The translations under genes were made by a program, and so were the position numbers. This document shows, piece by piece, positions 1 to 5,721 of a stretch of 5,721 nt of DNA (positions within the stretch are counted from its first letter, which is position 1; each line of letters opens with the position of its first letter). Below the pieces are notes generated by a model. The model did not search any database, was not told the DNA's origin, and saw only the letters and a program-made list of their open reading frames with translations. Source of the DNA: Ignavibacteriales bacterium CG12_big_fil_rev_8_21_14_0_65_30_8 (GTDB lineage: Bacteria > Bacteroidota > Ignavibacteria > Ignavibacteriales > Ignavibacteriaceae); contig PFGS01000010.1 in assembly GCA_002783525.1 (NCBI GenBank), positions 3,513 to 9,233 on the forward strand. Reading direction: 5' to 3'.

Positions 1-70
1 CCTATTAGAAGGATTGTTGAAATTACAAGAAAAAATTAGAAACGAATCTTTAGTAAAGAAATCAGTATGA
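1..70 (+). CDS. nuoB: NADH-quinone oxidoreductase subunit B, C-terminal end (partial)
   Basis: Only the last 22 codons are present, read from base 2 and ending with TGA at 68-70. The visible peptide begins LLEGLLKLQEKI, which matches the usual C-terminal helix of NuoB after the 'RPEAL' segment. NuoB is the peripheral-arm subunit that holds [4Fe-4S] cluster N2, the last carrier before quinone; its cluster cysteines lie upstream of this window. The stop codon overlaps the nuoC start in an ATGA, as expected for translationally coupled subunits. The identification rests on a short peptide plus its position immediately before nuoC. Confidence 0.82.
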   Translation, partial: LLEGLLKLQEKIRNESLVKKSV

Positions 71-594
71 CAGAAAAAGAAATTTTTGAAATATTAAAAG
101 AAAAATTTGGTGATTCAATAATTGAATTTGTTGAAGCTCAAGCTGGTGAAAATTATATAAAGGTTTCACCTTTGGAAATTGACAAAGTTTGTGCATTTTT
201 ATTTACTGACGACAGACTTCTATTTGATTCACTAATAAATTTTTCCGGTGTTGATGATGCAAATGGAGAGAAAAAAGTAAATGAAGATGGTTCATTTGAT
301 TTTATAGGCGGAACTTTAAGTGTTGTTTATCATATTGAGTCTCTAAAACATTTACACAAACTAACTTTAGCAGTTTCAGTTGAAAAGGATAAGCCGGATG
401 TTGTTTCGGTTACAGATATTTGGGCACATGCAAATTGGCACGAAAGAGAAGCATTTGACTTATTAGGTATTAATTTTCTAAATCATCCAGACCTTAGAAG
501 AATTTTAATGCCATATGACTGGGAAGGCGGTTTCCCATTAAGAAAAGATTATAAAGATCCCGAGTTTTATAGGGGGATGAAAGTACCTTATTAA
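67..594 (+). CDS. nuoC: NADH-quinone oxidoreductase subunit C (30 kDa subunit)
   Basis: This is the 175-residue 30 kDa-type subunit of the peripheral arm. It binds no cofactor and packs against NuoD, NuoB and NuoI near the quinone site. The family signature is clear at residues 126-147: ERE, then DLL, then HPDLRRIL. It is followed by a conserved MPYDW and PLRKDY (about 148-162). The N-terminal 120 residues form the less conserved alpha/beta part. Length is normal for a stand-alone NuoC; in E. coli and some Bacteroidota it is fused to NuoD, but here the two are separate. The start ATG overlaps the nuoB stop (ATGA at 67-70), which supports this start and suggests coupled translation. No convincing Shine-Dalgarno sequence precedes it. 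Cytoplasmic face, membrane-associated through the complex. Confidence 0.96.
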   Translation: MTEKEIFEILKEKFGDSIIEFVEAQAGENYIKVSPLEIDKVCAFLFTDDRLLFDSLINFSGVDDANGEKKVNEDGSFDFIGGTLSVVYHIESLKHLHKLTLAVSVEKDKPDVVSVTDIWAHANWHEREAFDLLGINFLNHPDLRRILMPYDWEGGFPLRKDYKDPEFYRGMKVPY

Positions 595-625
595 TTAAAA
601 AAAAGTAATACTAATTCATAAAACT

Positions 626-1741
626 ATGGTATTAAAAACTGAAGAAATGACTCTTAATATGGGGCCTCAGCACCCATCTACTCACGGAGTACTACGTTTG
701 GAACTTCAGTTAGATGGTGAATTTATTGTAGATGTTATACCTCACATTGGTTACCTGCACAGATGTTTTGAAAAACACGCTGAATTTATGACTTATCCTC
801 AAGTTGTTCCTTATACTGATCGTATGGATTATCTTGCATCTATGTATAATGAATTTGGTTATGCTGTAGCTGTTGAAAAATTACTTGGAATTGAAGTACC
901 TGAAAGAGTAGAATTTATCAGAGTCATAATGGGTGAATTGCAAAGGATTGCATCTCACTTGGTTGCTTTGGGTACTTACGGAGCAGATATTGGTGCAGTT
1001 ACACCTTTTCTTTTCTGTTTTAGAGACAGAGAAAAAATATTAAGTTTATTTGAAATGGCATCCGGAGCTAGGCTTCTTTATAATTATATTTGGGTTGGTG
1101 GAGTTTCTCGAGATTTGCCTCCAGACTTCCTTAGACTTGCCAAGGAATTTGTTGATTACTTTAGACCTAAGATCAAAGAATTAAATGACTTACTTTCATT
1201 TAACAAGATTTTTATTGAAAGAACAGCTAACATAGGAATTTTACCTTTAGATGTAGCTGTTAATTATGGAATAACAGGACCTATGCTCCGTGCCTCTGGA
1301 ATGAAGTGGGATCTAAGGAAAGATGATCCGTATTCAGTTTATAATAAATTTGATTTTGACATTCCTGTTGGTGATGGTAGAATGGGAACTGTTGGTGACA
1401 GTTGGGACAGATATTATGTGAGAATTATAGAGATGGAAGAAAGCTTGAAAATTGTTGAACAGGCATTAAATCAAATTCCGGAGGGTGATGTTTTATCTGC
1501 AATACCTAAAAGAATAAAACCACCTGTTGGTCAAGTTTATGGAAGAGTTGAAAATCCGAGAGGTGAATTGGGCTATTTTATTGTAAGTGATGGAACGGTT
1601 AATCCTAAAAGAATAAAAGTTAGACCACCATCATTTGTAAACCTGGCAGTAATTGGAGAATTATGCAAAGGACATATGATAGCTGATGTTATCTCTGTAC
1701 TTGGAAGTATTGATATTGTTTTAGGTGAGATTGATAGATGA
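626..1741 (+). CDS. nuoD: NADH-quinone oxidoreductase subunit D (49 kDa subunit, quinone site)
   Basis: NuoD forms, with NuoB and NuoH, the pocket where quinone is reduced by cluster N2. The N-terminal GPQHPSTHG (residues 13-21) and DRMDY (65-69) are present. By alignment from memory to Thermus Nqo4, the quinone-site residues His38, Tyr87 and Asp139 correspond to H20, Y69 and D121, all conserved. The C-terminus carries the usual SDG, RPPSFVNL and GEIDR. At 371 residues it is shorter than Thermus Nqo4 (409). It lacks about 18 N-terminal residues and a roughly 20-residue helix after PEGDVL (about 286-290). At 148-159 the family's ARxHxxYxRxGG reads ARLLYNYIWVGG, so the conserved His and Arg are Leu151 and Trp156. 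The start at 626 follows a 31-base spacer that is nearly all A/T, includes eight consecutive A, and has no Shine-Dalgarno. The downstream ATG at 647 is an alternative. The stop overlaps nuoH. Confidence 0.97.
   Translation: MVLKTEEMTLNMGPQHPSTHGVLRLELQLDGEFIVDVIPHIGYLHRCFEKHAEFMTYPQVVPYTDRMDYLASMYNEFGYAVAVEKLLGIEVPERVEFIRVIMGELQRIASHLVALGTYGADIGAVTPFLFCFRDREKILSLFEMASGARLLYNYIWVGGVSRDLPPDFLRLAKEFVDYFRPKIKELNDLLSFNKIFIERTANIGILPLDVAVNYGITGPMLRASGMKWDLRKDDPYSVYNKFDFDIPVGDGRMGTVGDSWDRYYVRIIEMEESLKIVEQALNQIPEGDVLSAIPKRIKPPVGQVYGRVENPRGELGYFIVSDGTVNPKRIKVRPPSFVNLAVIGELCKGHMIADVISVLGSIDIVLGEIDR
1723..1728 (+). promoter_or_regulatory. possible ribosome binding site for nuoH, inside nuoD
   Basis: AGGTGA lies nine bases before the nuoH ATG and resembles a Shine-Dalgarno core. 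It is also part of conserved nuoD coding sequence (the Gly-Glu codons of GEIDR), so it may be incidental; the ATGA overlap alone could drive reinitiation. Confidence 0.35.
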
Positions 1742-2811
1742 TATACGAATTCCTATCAAATATAACGGGAAGTGAAATTTTAGGAGCAATAATTAGTGCT
1801 TTTCTACCACTTTTCTTATTTATTCTTCCTTTTGCATTAATTGCTGTATTACTTGAAAGAAAAGTTTCTGCACATATGCAGGACAGATTAGGTCCAATGA
1901 GAGTAGGATACCACGGAATTTTACAAACAGTAGCTGATATTTTAAAACTCATTCAAAAAGAAGATATTACTGCTGATGCAAATGACAAAACACTATTTAA
2001 TTTAGCACCTATTTTAGTTTTTGCCGGAAGTTATGCAGTATTTGCTGCAATTCCTTTTTCAAGTTCATATTTAGGTAGTAATATAAATCTGGGTCTGTTT
2101 TTTATTATTGGTATTTCGGGAATAGTTGTTGCAGGAATATTGATGGCAGGCTGGGCTTCAAATAATAAATATACGCTGTTAGGTGCAATGAGATCAGCAG
2201 CACAATTAATTAGTTATGAAATCCCAACTATTATGATTGTTGTTACAATTTTAATGGTTACAGGTACACTTAACTTAAAAGAAATCACAGAATTACAATC
2301 AGGTTATTTTTGGAATTGGCTCATATTTGGTGGCAATGTAACTGGAATTGCTAAATATTTATTAATACCATTTATGATTGTTGGATTTGTAATTATTTAT
2401 ATAAGCACACTGGCCGAAGTAAACAGAACACCTTTTGATATTCCTGAAGCAGAATCAGAATTAGTATCAGGTTATCATACAGAATATTCCGGGATGAAAT
2501 TTGCTATGTTCTTTTTAGCAGAGTATGCAAACATGTTTGCAGTATCAGCAATAGTAGTCTTACTATTTTTTGGTGGATACCATTCCCCTTTTGGATATTT
2601 AGGTAATACTTTTGGTATCACCTGGTTAATTCCAATCGAGCAACTACTCTGGTTTACATTTAAGGGAGTTGGATTTGTTTTGGTACAAATGTGGCTGCGT
2701 TGGACTTTGCCAAGATTAAGAGTTGATCAACTTATGGCTGTATGCTGGAAATATTTAATACCAATTGCTTTTGTTAATTTATTAATTGTTGGACTTATTA
2801 CTTTATTATAA
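1738..2811 (+). CDS. nuoH: NADH-quinone oxidoreductase subunit H (ND1-like membrane subunit)
   Basis: NuoH is the membrane subunit that joins the peripheral arm to the proton-pumping arm and forms the entrance and floor of the quinone chamber. Both family signatures are seen: ERKVSAHMQDRLGP at residues 40-53, and the acidic cytoplasmic loop EVNRTPFDIPEAESELVSG at 227-245, whose glutamates are thought to link quinone chemistry to proton movement. GYHTEYSGMKF follows at 245-255. About eight hydrophobic segments are visible, near residues 13-39, 85-107, 118-139, 158-176, 206-226, 260-280, 293-317 and 337-357. The length of 357 is normal for the family. The start overlaps the nuoD stop (ATGA at 1738-1741), indicating coupled translation; an AGGTGA nine bases upstream, inside nuoD, may help ribosomes reinitiate. 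Its direct position after nuoD marks the missing nuoEFG block. Confidence 0.97.
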   Translation: MIYEFLSNITGSEILGAIISAFLPLFLFILPFALIAVLLERKVSAHMQDRLGPMRVGYHGILQTVADILKLIQKEDITADANDKTLFNLAPILVFAGSYAVFAAIPFSSSYLGSNINLGLFFIIGISGIVVAGILMAGWASNNKYTLLGAMRSAAQLISYEIPTIMIVVTILMVTGTLNLKEITELQSGYFWNWLIFGGNVTGIAKYLLIPFMIVGFVIIYISTLAEVNRTPFDIPEAESELVSGYHTEYSGMKFAMFFLAEYANMFAVSAIVVLLFFGGYHSPFGYLGNTFGITWLIPIEQLLWFTFKGVGFVLVQMWLRWTLPRLRVDQLMAVCWKYLIPIAFVNLLIVGLITLL

Positions 2812-3377
2812 TGAGAACATATTTAAATAACATATATATGGCTCTTTCAACAATAATGATTGGAATGAAGGTTACATTTAAACATTTATTTGAGCCAGCA
2901 GTTACAATTCAATATCCTGATGTAAAACCTCAACTTCCTTCGAGAGAAAGAAACAGATTATATGTTAATATGGATGATTGCATTGGTTGTGATCAATGCG
3001 CCAGAGCTTGTCCTGTTAATTGTATAAAAATTGAAACAGTAAAATCATTACCTGACGAAGATCTTGGTCAAACTTCAAATGGAAAAAGAAAAGCATTATG
3101 GGTTACAACTTTTGATATTGACATTGCGAAATGCTGTTTTTGTGAATTATGTGTTTTCCCTTGTCCAACAGATTGTATTTATATGACAGATGTTTATGAA
3201 TTTTCTGAATTTGAAAGAGAAAATTTGATTTACGATTTTGTTACTCTTACTGATTCTGAACGAAAAGAGAAAAAAGATAATTATGAAAAAATGATGGCTG
3301 AAAAGGCTGCAAAAGAAGAAGCCGAATTAAAAGCAAAAGAACAAGCAAGCAAAGATAAACCGGAAGAGAAAAAGTAA
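2811..3377 (+). CDS. nuoI: NADH-quinone oxidoreductase subunit I (2x[4Fe-4S] ferredoxin-like, 23 kDa/TYKY)
   Basis: NuoI carries the two [4Fe-4S] clusters (N6a and N6b) that pass electrons toward N2 in NuoB. Two ferredoxin motifs are complete: C57, C60, C63 with C67-Pro, and C108, C111, C114 with C118-Pro. As in this fold, the fourth cysteine of each motif is expected to ligate the other cluster. Three further cysteines sit beside the ligands: C71, C109 and C122. The N-terminal 30 residues are a mostly hydrophobic, probably amphipathic anchor to the membrane arm. After the cluster domain comes a conserved-looking FERENLIYDF (134-143), then a charged tail: residues 151-188 contain 12 Lys and 9 Glu and are probably a surface helix. 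At 188 residues it is somewhat long for NuoI. It overlaps nuoH by one base (TAATG), and nuoJ begins on the base after its stop. Confidence 0.97.
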   Translation: MRTYLNNIYMALSTIMIGMKVTFKHLFEPAVTIQYPDVKPQLPSRERNRLYVNMDDCIGCDQCARACPVNCIKIETVKSLPDEDLGQTSNGKRKALWVTTFDIDIAKCCFCELCVFPCPTDCIYMTDVYEFSEFERENLIYDFVTLTDSERKEKKDNYEKMMAEKAAKEEAELKAKEQASKDKPEEKK

Positions 3378-3866
3378 ATGACAGTATATGATATAATATT
3401 TTATTTATTTGCACTAATAACTATAGGCTCAGCATTTTTTGTAGTAACACTAAGGAATATAGTTTATTCTGCTTTCTTTTTGTTATTTACATTATTCGGT
3501 ATAGCAGGATTATATGTATTACTTAGTGCAGATTTTATTGCTATTGTGCAATTAGTAGTTTATGTGGGTGGGATTTTAGTTTTACTTTTATTTGGTGTAA
3601 TGCTTACTCACAAAATAACAAATGTGCAAATTAAAACCGGTACCTTACAGATTATTCCTTCTGCTGTTGCTGTTCTTGTTTTAGCTTTTGCTTTAATAAA
3701 AATATTTTTAACAACAAACTGGAAAACAATGGAATTAGTTTCTCAAAATTCCTCTGCACAAGGTCTAGGTGTATTACTTATCAACCAATATTCTGTTGTT
3801 TTTGAATTACTTGGAATTTTATTATTGATTGCTCTTATCGGAGCTGCATCTATGGCTAGGAGATAG
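3378..3866 (+). CDS. nuoJ: NADH-quinone oxidoreductase subunit J (ND6-like membrane subunit)
   Basis: NuoJ is a small membrane subunit in the proton-pumping arm, next to NuoK, NuoA and NuoH. About five hydrophobic segments are visible, near residues 4-24, 29-50, 53-76, 91-112 and 139-160. The most conserved family segment is VQLVVYVGGILVLLLFGVML at 57-76. It corresponds to the third helix, which has a pi-bulge in known structures and rotates during the catalytic cycle; Y62 is the conserved tyrosine. The protein ends in MARR, a short positive tail. At 162 residues it is close to the usual 165-185. It starts immediately after the nuoI stop with no spacer, so translation probably depends on reinitiation; the upstream mRNA is purine-rich (GGAAGAGAAAAAG at 3362-3374) but has no clear Shine-Dalgarno sequence. 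Confidence 0.95.
   Translation: MTVYDIIFYLFALITIGSAFFVVTLRNIVYSAFFLLFTLFGIAGLYVLLSADFIAIVQLVVYVGGILVLLLFGVMLTHKITNVQIKTGTLQIIPSAVAVLVLAFALIKIFLTTNWKTMELVSQNSSAQGLGVLLINQYSVVFELLGILLLIALIGAASMARR
3858..3862 (+). promoter_or_regulatory. Shine-Dalgarno-like site for nuoK
   Basis: AGGAG occurs nine bases before the nuoK ATG at 3872, at the end of nuoJ. It is the best Shine-Dalgarno match at any start in the window; the other starts have A/T-rich leaders. It overlaps the last nuoJ codons (Ala-Arg-Arg), so coding constraint may contribute. Confidence 0.55.
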
Positions 3867-3871
3867 ATAAA

Positions 3872-4183
3872 ATGATAAACATTAGTTTATATCATTATTT
3901 AATAGTAAGCTCAATATTATTTTGTTTAGGAATATTCGGAATTATTACACGCAAAAATGCCATCATGGTTTTAATGGGAATTGAATTAATTCTGAATGCT
4001 GCAAACATTAATTTTGTTGCATTTGCACGTTACGGTAATTTTGGGAACTCAGGTCAGTTAGCTGCATTATTTGTTATTATACTTGCAGCCGCAGAAGCTG
4101 CCATTGCTATGGCAATTGTTTTAAATATCTATAAAACATTTTCAAATATTAATATTGATGAAATAGATACTCTTAAAGATTAA
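3872..4183 (+). CDS. nuoK: NADH-quinone oxidoreductase subunit K (ND4L-like membrane subunit)
   Basis: NuoK is a three-helix membrane subunit that forms part of the proton path between the quinone module and the antiporter-like subunits. Hydrophobic segments lie near residues 6-24, 29-50 and 62-86. The two buried glutamates essential in E. coli (Glu36 and Glu72) are conserved, here as E38 in GIELILNAANINFV and E75 in LAAAEAAIAMAIVL. The length of 103 residues is typical. A short acidic tail (about 91-103, with DEIDTLKD) follows the last helix. The start is five bases after the nuoJ stop and is preceded by AGGAG, which supports it. nuoL begins six bases after the stop. Confidence 0.96.
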   Translation: MINISLYHYLIVSSILFCLGIFGIITRKNAIMVLMGIELILNAANINFVAFARYGNFGNSGQLAALFVIILAAAEAAIAMAIVLNIYKTFSNINIDEIDTLKD

Positions 4184-4189
4184 TTATAT

Positions 4190-5721
4190 ATGACTGAATC
4201 TATACTTATAAAATTAGCTCTCATTACTTTATTTCTTCCTTTGATAGGATTTATAGTTACTCTGTTATTTGGGAAAAGGATCAAGTGGCTTTATTGGTTT
4301 GAGAATTCCATTTTGATTCTAGCCTTTTTACTTTCTGCAATATTAGCTTATTTCAAGCTTACTAATTTTACTGACCAAACAATTATTTCTGAATTTGAGT
4401 GGATCAATTTAGGTGTAATTCCTTTTGCTAAATCAGTTGTTATAGATTTGGGAATAATGTTAGACAACATTAGTGTATTAATGATTTTAACTGTAAATAT
4501 AGTAAGTCTGTTAGTTCATATATTTTCTGTCGGTTATATGAAGGGAGATAAAAGATATAACAGATATTTTTCTTATTTAGGTATTTTTACTTTTTCAATG
4601 TTGGGGATAGTTCTTACACACAATCTATTAATGATGTATGTTTTTTGGGAACTTGTAGGTTTATCATCTTACTTGTTGATCGGCTTTTGGTATGAGAAAA
4701 AAACTGCATCAGATGCTGCTAAAAAAGCATTCATTGTTAATAGGATTGGTGATATCGGAATGTTTTTAGGAATACTTACATTATTCCTTACTTACAATAC
4801 ATTTTCTTTTGATAAGATCTTTTATCAAATCTCAGTTGGTAATTTACCATTCGGGACACAATTTGGATTAACAATAGCCGGAGTTTTATTATTCTGTGGA
4901 GCTATTGGAAAATCTGCTCAATTTCCTTTACACGTTTGGCTACCAGATGCAATGGAAGGTCCTACTCCTGTAAGTGCATTAATACATGCTGCTACAATGG
5001 TTGCTGCAGGTGTTTATTTTATGATAAGGGTATTCCCTATTTTATCAGGTGATGCTCTATTAGTTATTGCATCCATTGGAGCTTTGTCGGCATTTATACC
5101 GGCAACAATTGCTGTTACACAAAATGATATTAAAAAGGTTTTAGCATATTCAACAATAAGCCAATTAGGTTATATGATAATGGCAATTGGTGTAGGTGCT
5201 TACACTTTTGCTTTCTTTCATTTGATAACTCACGCATTTTTTAAAGCTTGTCTGTTTTTAGGATCAGGTTCTGTAATTCATTCAATGCATCACGAACAAG
5301 ATATGACTAAAATGGGTGGGCTGAGAAAGAAGATGCCTTTAACATATATTACATTCTTAGTAGCATCATTAGCATTATCCGGTATACCGCTTACTTCAGG
5401 TTTTTTAAGTAAAGATGGAATTCTTGTCGGTACTTTTGTATTTGGTTCTCTTACAGGTCATTGGTTCTTTGCAGCATCCGGATTCCTTGTTGCATTCTTG
5501 ACTGCATTCTATATGTTCAGGGCAATAATAATGACTTTTCATGGTGAACCTAAAAACAAAGAAAAATATGATCATGCAAAAGAGTCTTCTTTTGTTATGG
5601 CTATGCCTTTAGTTGTTCTTTCTGCTTTATCATTATTCTTTTGGTATTCATTAAATCCATTTAATCCTGAAAATGGGAAATTACTATCTACTTGGGTAAA
5701 AACTCCTGAGATATCTGTACC
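4190..5721 (+). CDS. nuoL: NADH-quinone oxidoreductase subunit L (ND5/antiporter-like), 3' truncated by window edge
   Basis: This is the distal proton-pumping antiporter-like subunit. An open frame from ATG 4190 runs to the window edge, giving 510 codons of a protein usually about 610-650 long, so the C-terminal lateral helix and last membrane helix lie outside. About 14 hydrophobic segments are visible. The pump residues are present, by comparison with E. coli NuoL: E154 (Glu144) in FWELVGLSSYLLIGF; D188 (Asp178) in NRIGD; K241 (Lys229) in GKSAQFPLHVWLPDAM; H266 (His254) in LIHAATM; H344, H348 and K352 (His334, His338, Lys342) in HLITHAFFK; and K408 (Lys399) in GFLSKDG. The long N-terminal region and HGEPKN at 451-456 fit NuoL rather than NuoM or NuoN. 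The start lies six bases after nuoK, and its leader is A/T-rich without a Shine-Dalgarno sequence. No frameshift is seen. Confidence 0.96.
   Translation, partial: MTESILIKLALITLFLPLIGFIVTLLFGKRIKWLYWFENSILILAFLLSAILAYFKLTNFTDQTIISEFEWINLGVIPFAKSVVIDLGIMLDNISVLMILTVNIVSLLVHIFSVGYMKGDKRYNRYFSYLGIFTFSMLGIVLTHNLLMMYVFWELVGLSSYLLIGFWYEKKTASDAAKKAFIVNRIGDIGMFLGILTLFLTYNTFSFDKIFYQISVGNLPFGTQFGLTIAGVLLFCGAIGKSAQFPLHVWLPDAMEGPTPVSALIHAATMVAAGVYFMIRVFPILSGDALLVIASIGALSAFIPATIAVTQNDIKKVLAYSTISQLGYMIMAIGVGAYTFAFFHLITHAFFKACLFLGSGSVIHSMHHEQDMTKMGGLRKKMPLTYITFLVASLALSGIPLTSGFLSKDGILVGTFVFGSLTGHWFFAASGFLVAFLTAFYMFRAIIMTFHGEPKNKEKYDHAKESSFVMAMPLVVLSALSLFFWYSLNPFNPENGKLLSTWVKTPEISV

Larger units (their letters stand above)
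1..5721 (+). other. nuo operon segment (nuoB-C-D-H-I-J-K-L), 11-subunit-type complex I
   Basis: Eight consecutive same-strand genes encode complex I subunits, with spacers from a 4-base overlap to 31 bases, so they are most likely one transcript. The order B, C, D, H, I, J, K, L is the standard nuo order except that E, F and G are absent between D and H. nuoA should lie upstream and nuoM and nuoN downstream. The promoter and terminator are outside the window. Base composition and codon use look uniform throughout, with no sign of insertion or transfer. Confidence 0.93.

Noticed and set aside
572..576. Run of five G in AT-rich sequence near the nuoC end, considered as a slippery or frameshift site
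   Set aside because: The frame reads through normally into the nuoC stop and the next gene has its own start. Nothing suggests recoding.
595..625. The nuoC-nuoD spacer considered as an internal promoter or terminator
   Set aside because: It is only 31 bases, has no hairpin and no recognisable -33/-7 or -35/-10 pair. It is best read as an A/T-rich leader for nuoD.
647..649. Alternative nuoD start seven codons downstream
   Set aside because: It would still keep the conserved GPQHPSTHG motif, so it cannot be excluded. The start at 626 was kept because it is the first in-frame ATG after nuoC and NuoD usually has a longer N-terminus.
1689..1952. An 87-codon open frame on the minus strand across the nuoD/nuoH junction
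   Set aside because: It lies antisense to highly conserved NuoD and NuoH coding sequence, its translation resembles no family I know, and it is short. It is a shadow frame.
1..5721. Possibility of an undescribed system hidden in the window
   Set aside because: Every base except short spacers is accounted for by complex I subunits with intact family motifs. There are no unexplained genes, repeats or arrays.

Overview
The window is an internal part of one operon for respiratory complex I (NDH-1, type I NADH:quinone oxidoreductase-like), all on the + strand. In order it holds the 3' end of nuoB, complete nuoC, nuoD, nuoH, nuoI, nuoJ and nuoK, and the first 510 codons of nuoL, which runs off the right edge. 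No stretch lacks a gene: the largest gap is 31 bases, between nuoC and nuoD. I see no tRNA, rRNA, mobile element, CRISPR array, terminator or clear promoter.

The peripheral-arm genes come first: nuoB (cluster N2), nuoC (30 kDa) and nuoD (49 kDa, quinone site). nuoH follows, the membrane subunit that closes the quinone chamber. Then come nuoI (two [4Fe-4S] clusters) and the proton-pumping membrane subunits nuoJ, nuoK and nuoL. nuoM and nuoN would be expected just downstream. The junctions are very tight: ATGA overlaps at nuoB/nuoC and nuoD/nuoH, a one-base TAATG overlap at nuoH/nuoI, no gap at nuoI/nuoJ, and 5 to 6 bases at nuoJ/nuoK and nuoK/nuoL. This implies one transcript with translational coupling.

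nuoD runs directly into nuoH. The NADH-oxidising module (nuoE, nuoF, nuoG), which sits between them in E. coli-type operons, is absent. The layout is therefore the 11-subunit type, in which the electron donor is often not NADH directly, unless nuoEFG lie elsewhere in the genome.

The organism is probably a member of the Bacteroidota/Chlorobiota/Ignavibacteriota group. The DNA is AT-rich (about one-third GC by eye). Most genes have A-rich leaders without a Shine-Dalgarno sequence. NuoI has the 'CCFCELC' second cluster motif and a 'FERENLIYDF'-like segment that I associate with that group. This placement is inference from motif memory, not from a search.

The window looks like an ordinary, intact housekeeping operon. 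I found no evidence of an undescribed system. The points most worth a second look are the missing NADH module, the loss in NuoD of the histidine linked to the redox-Bohr effect of cluster N2, and the extra cysteines and charged tail of NuoI.
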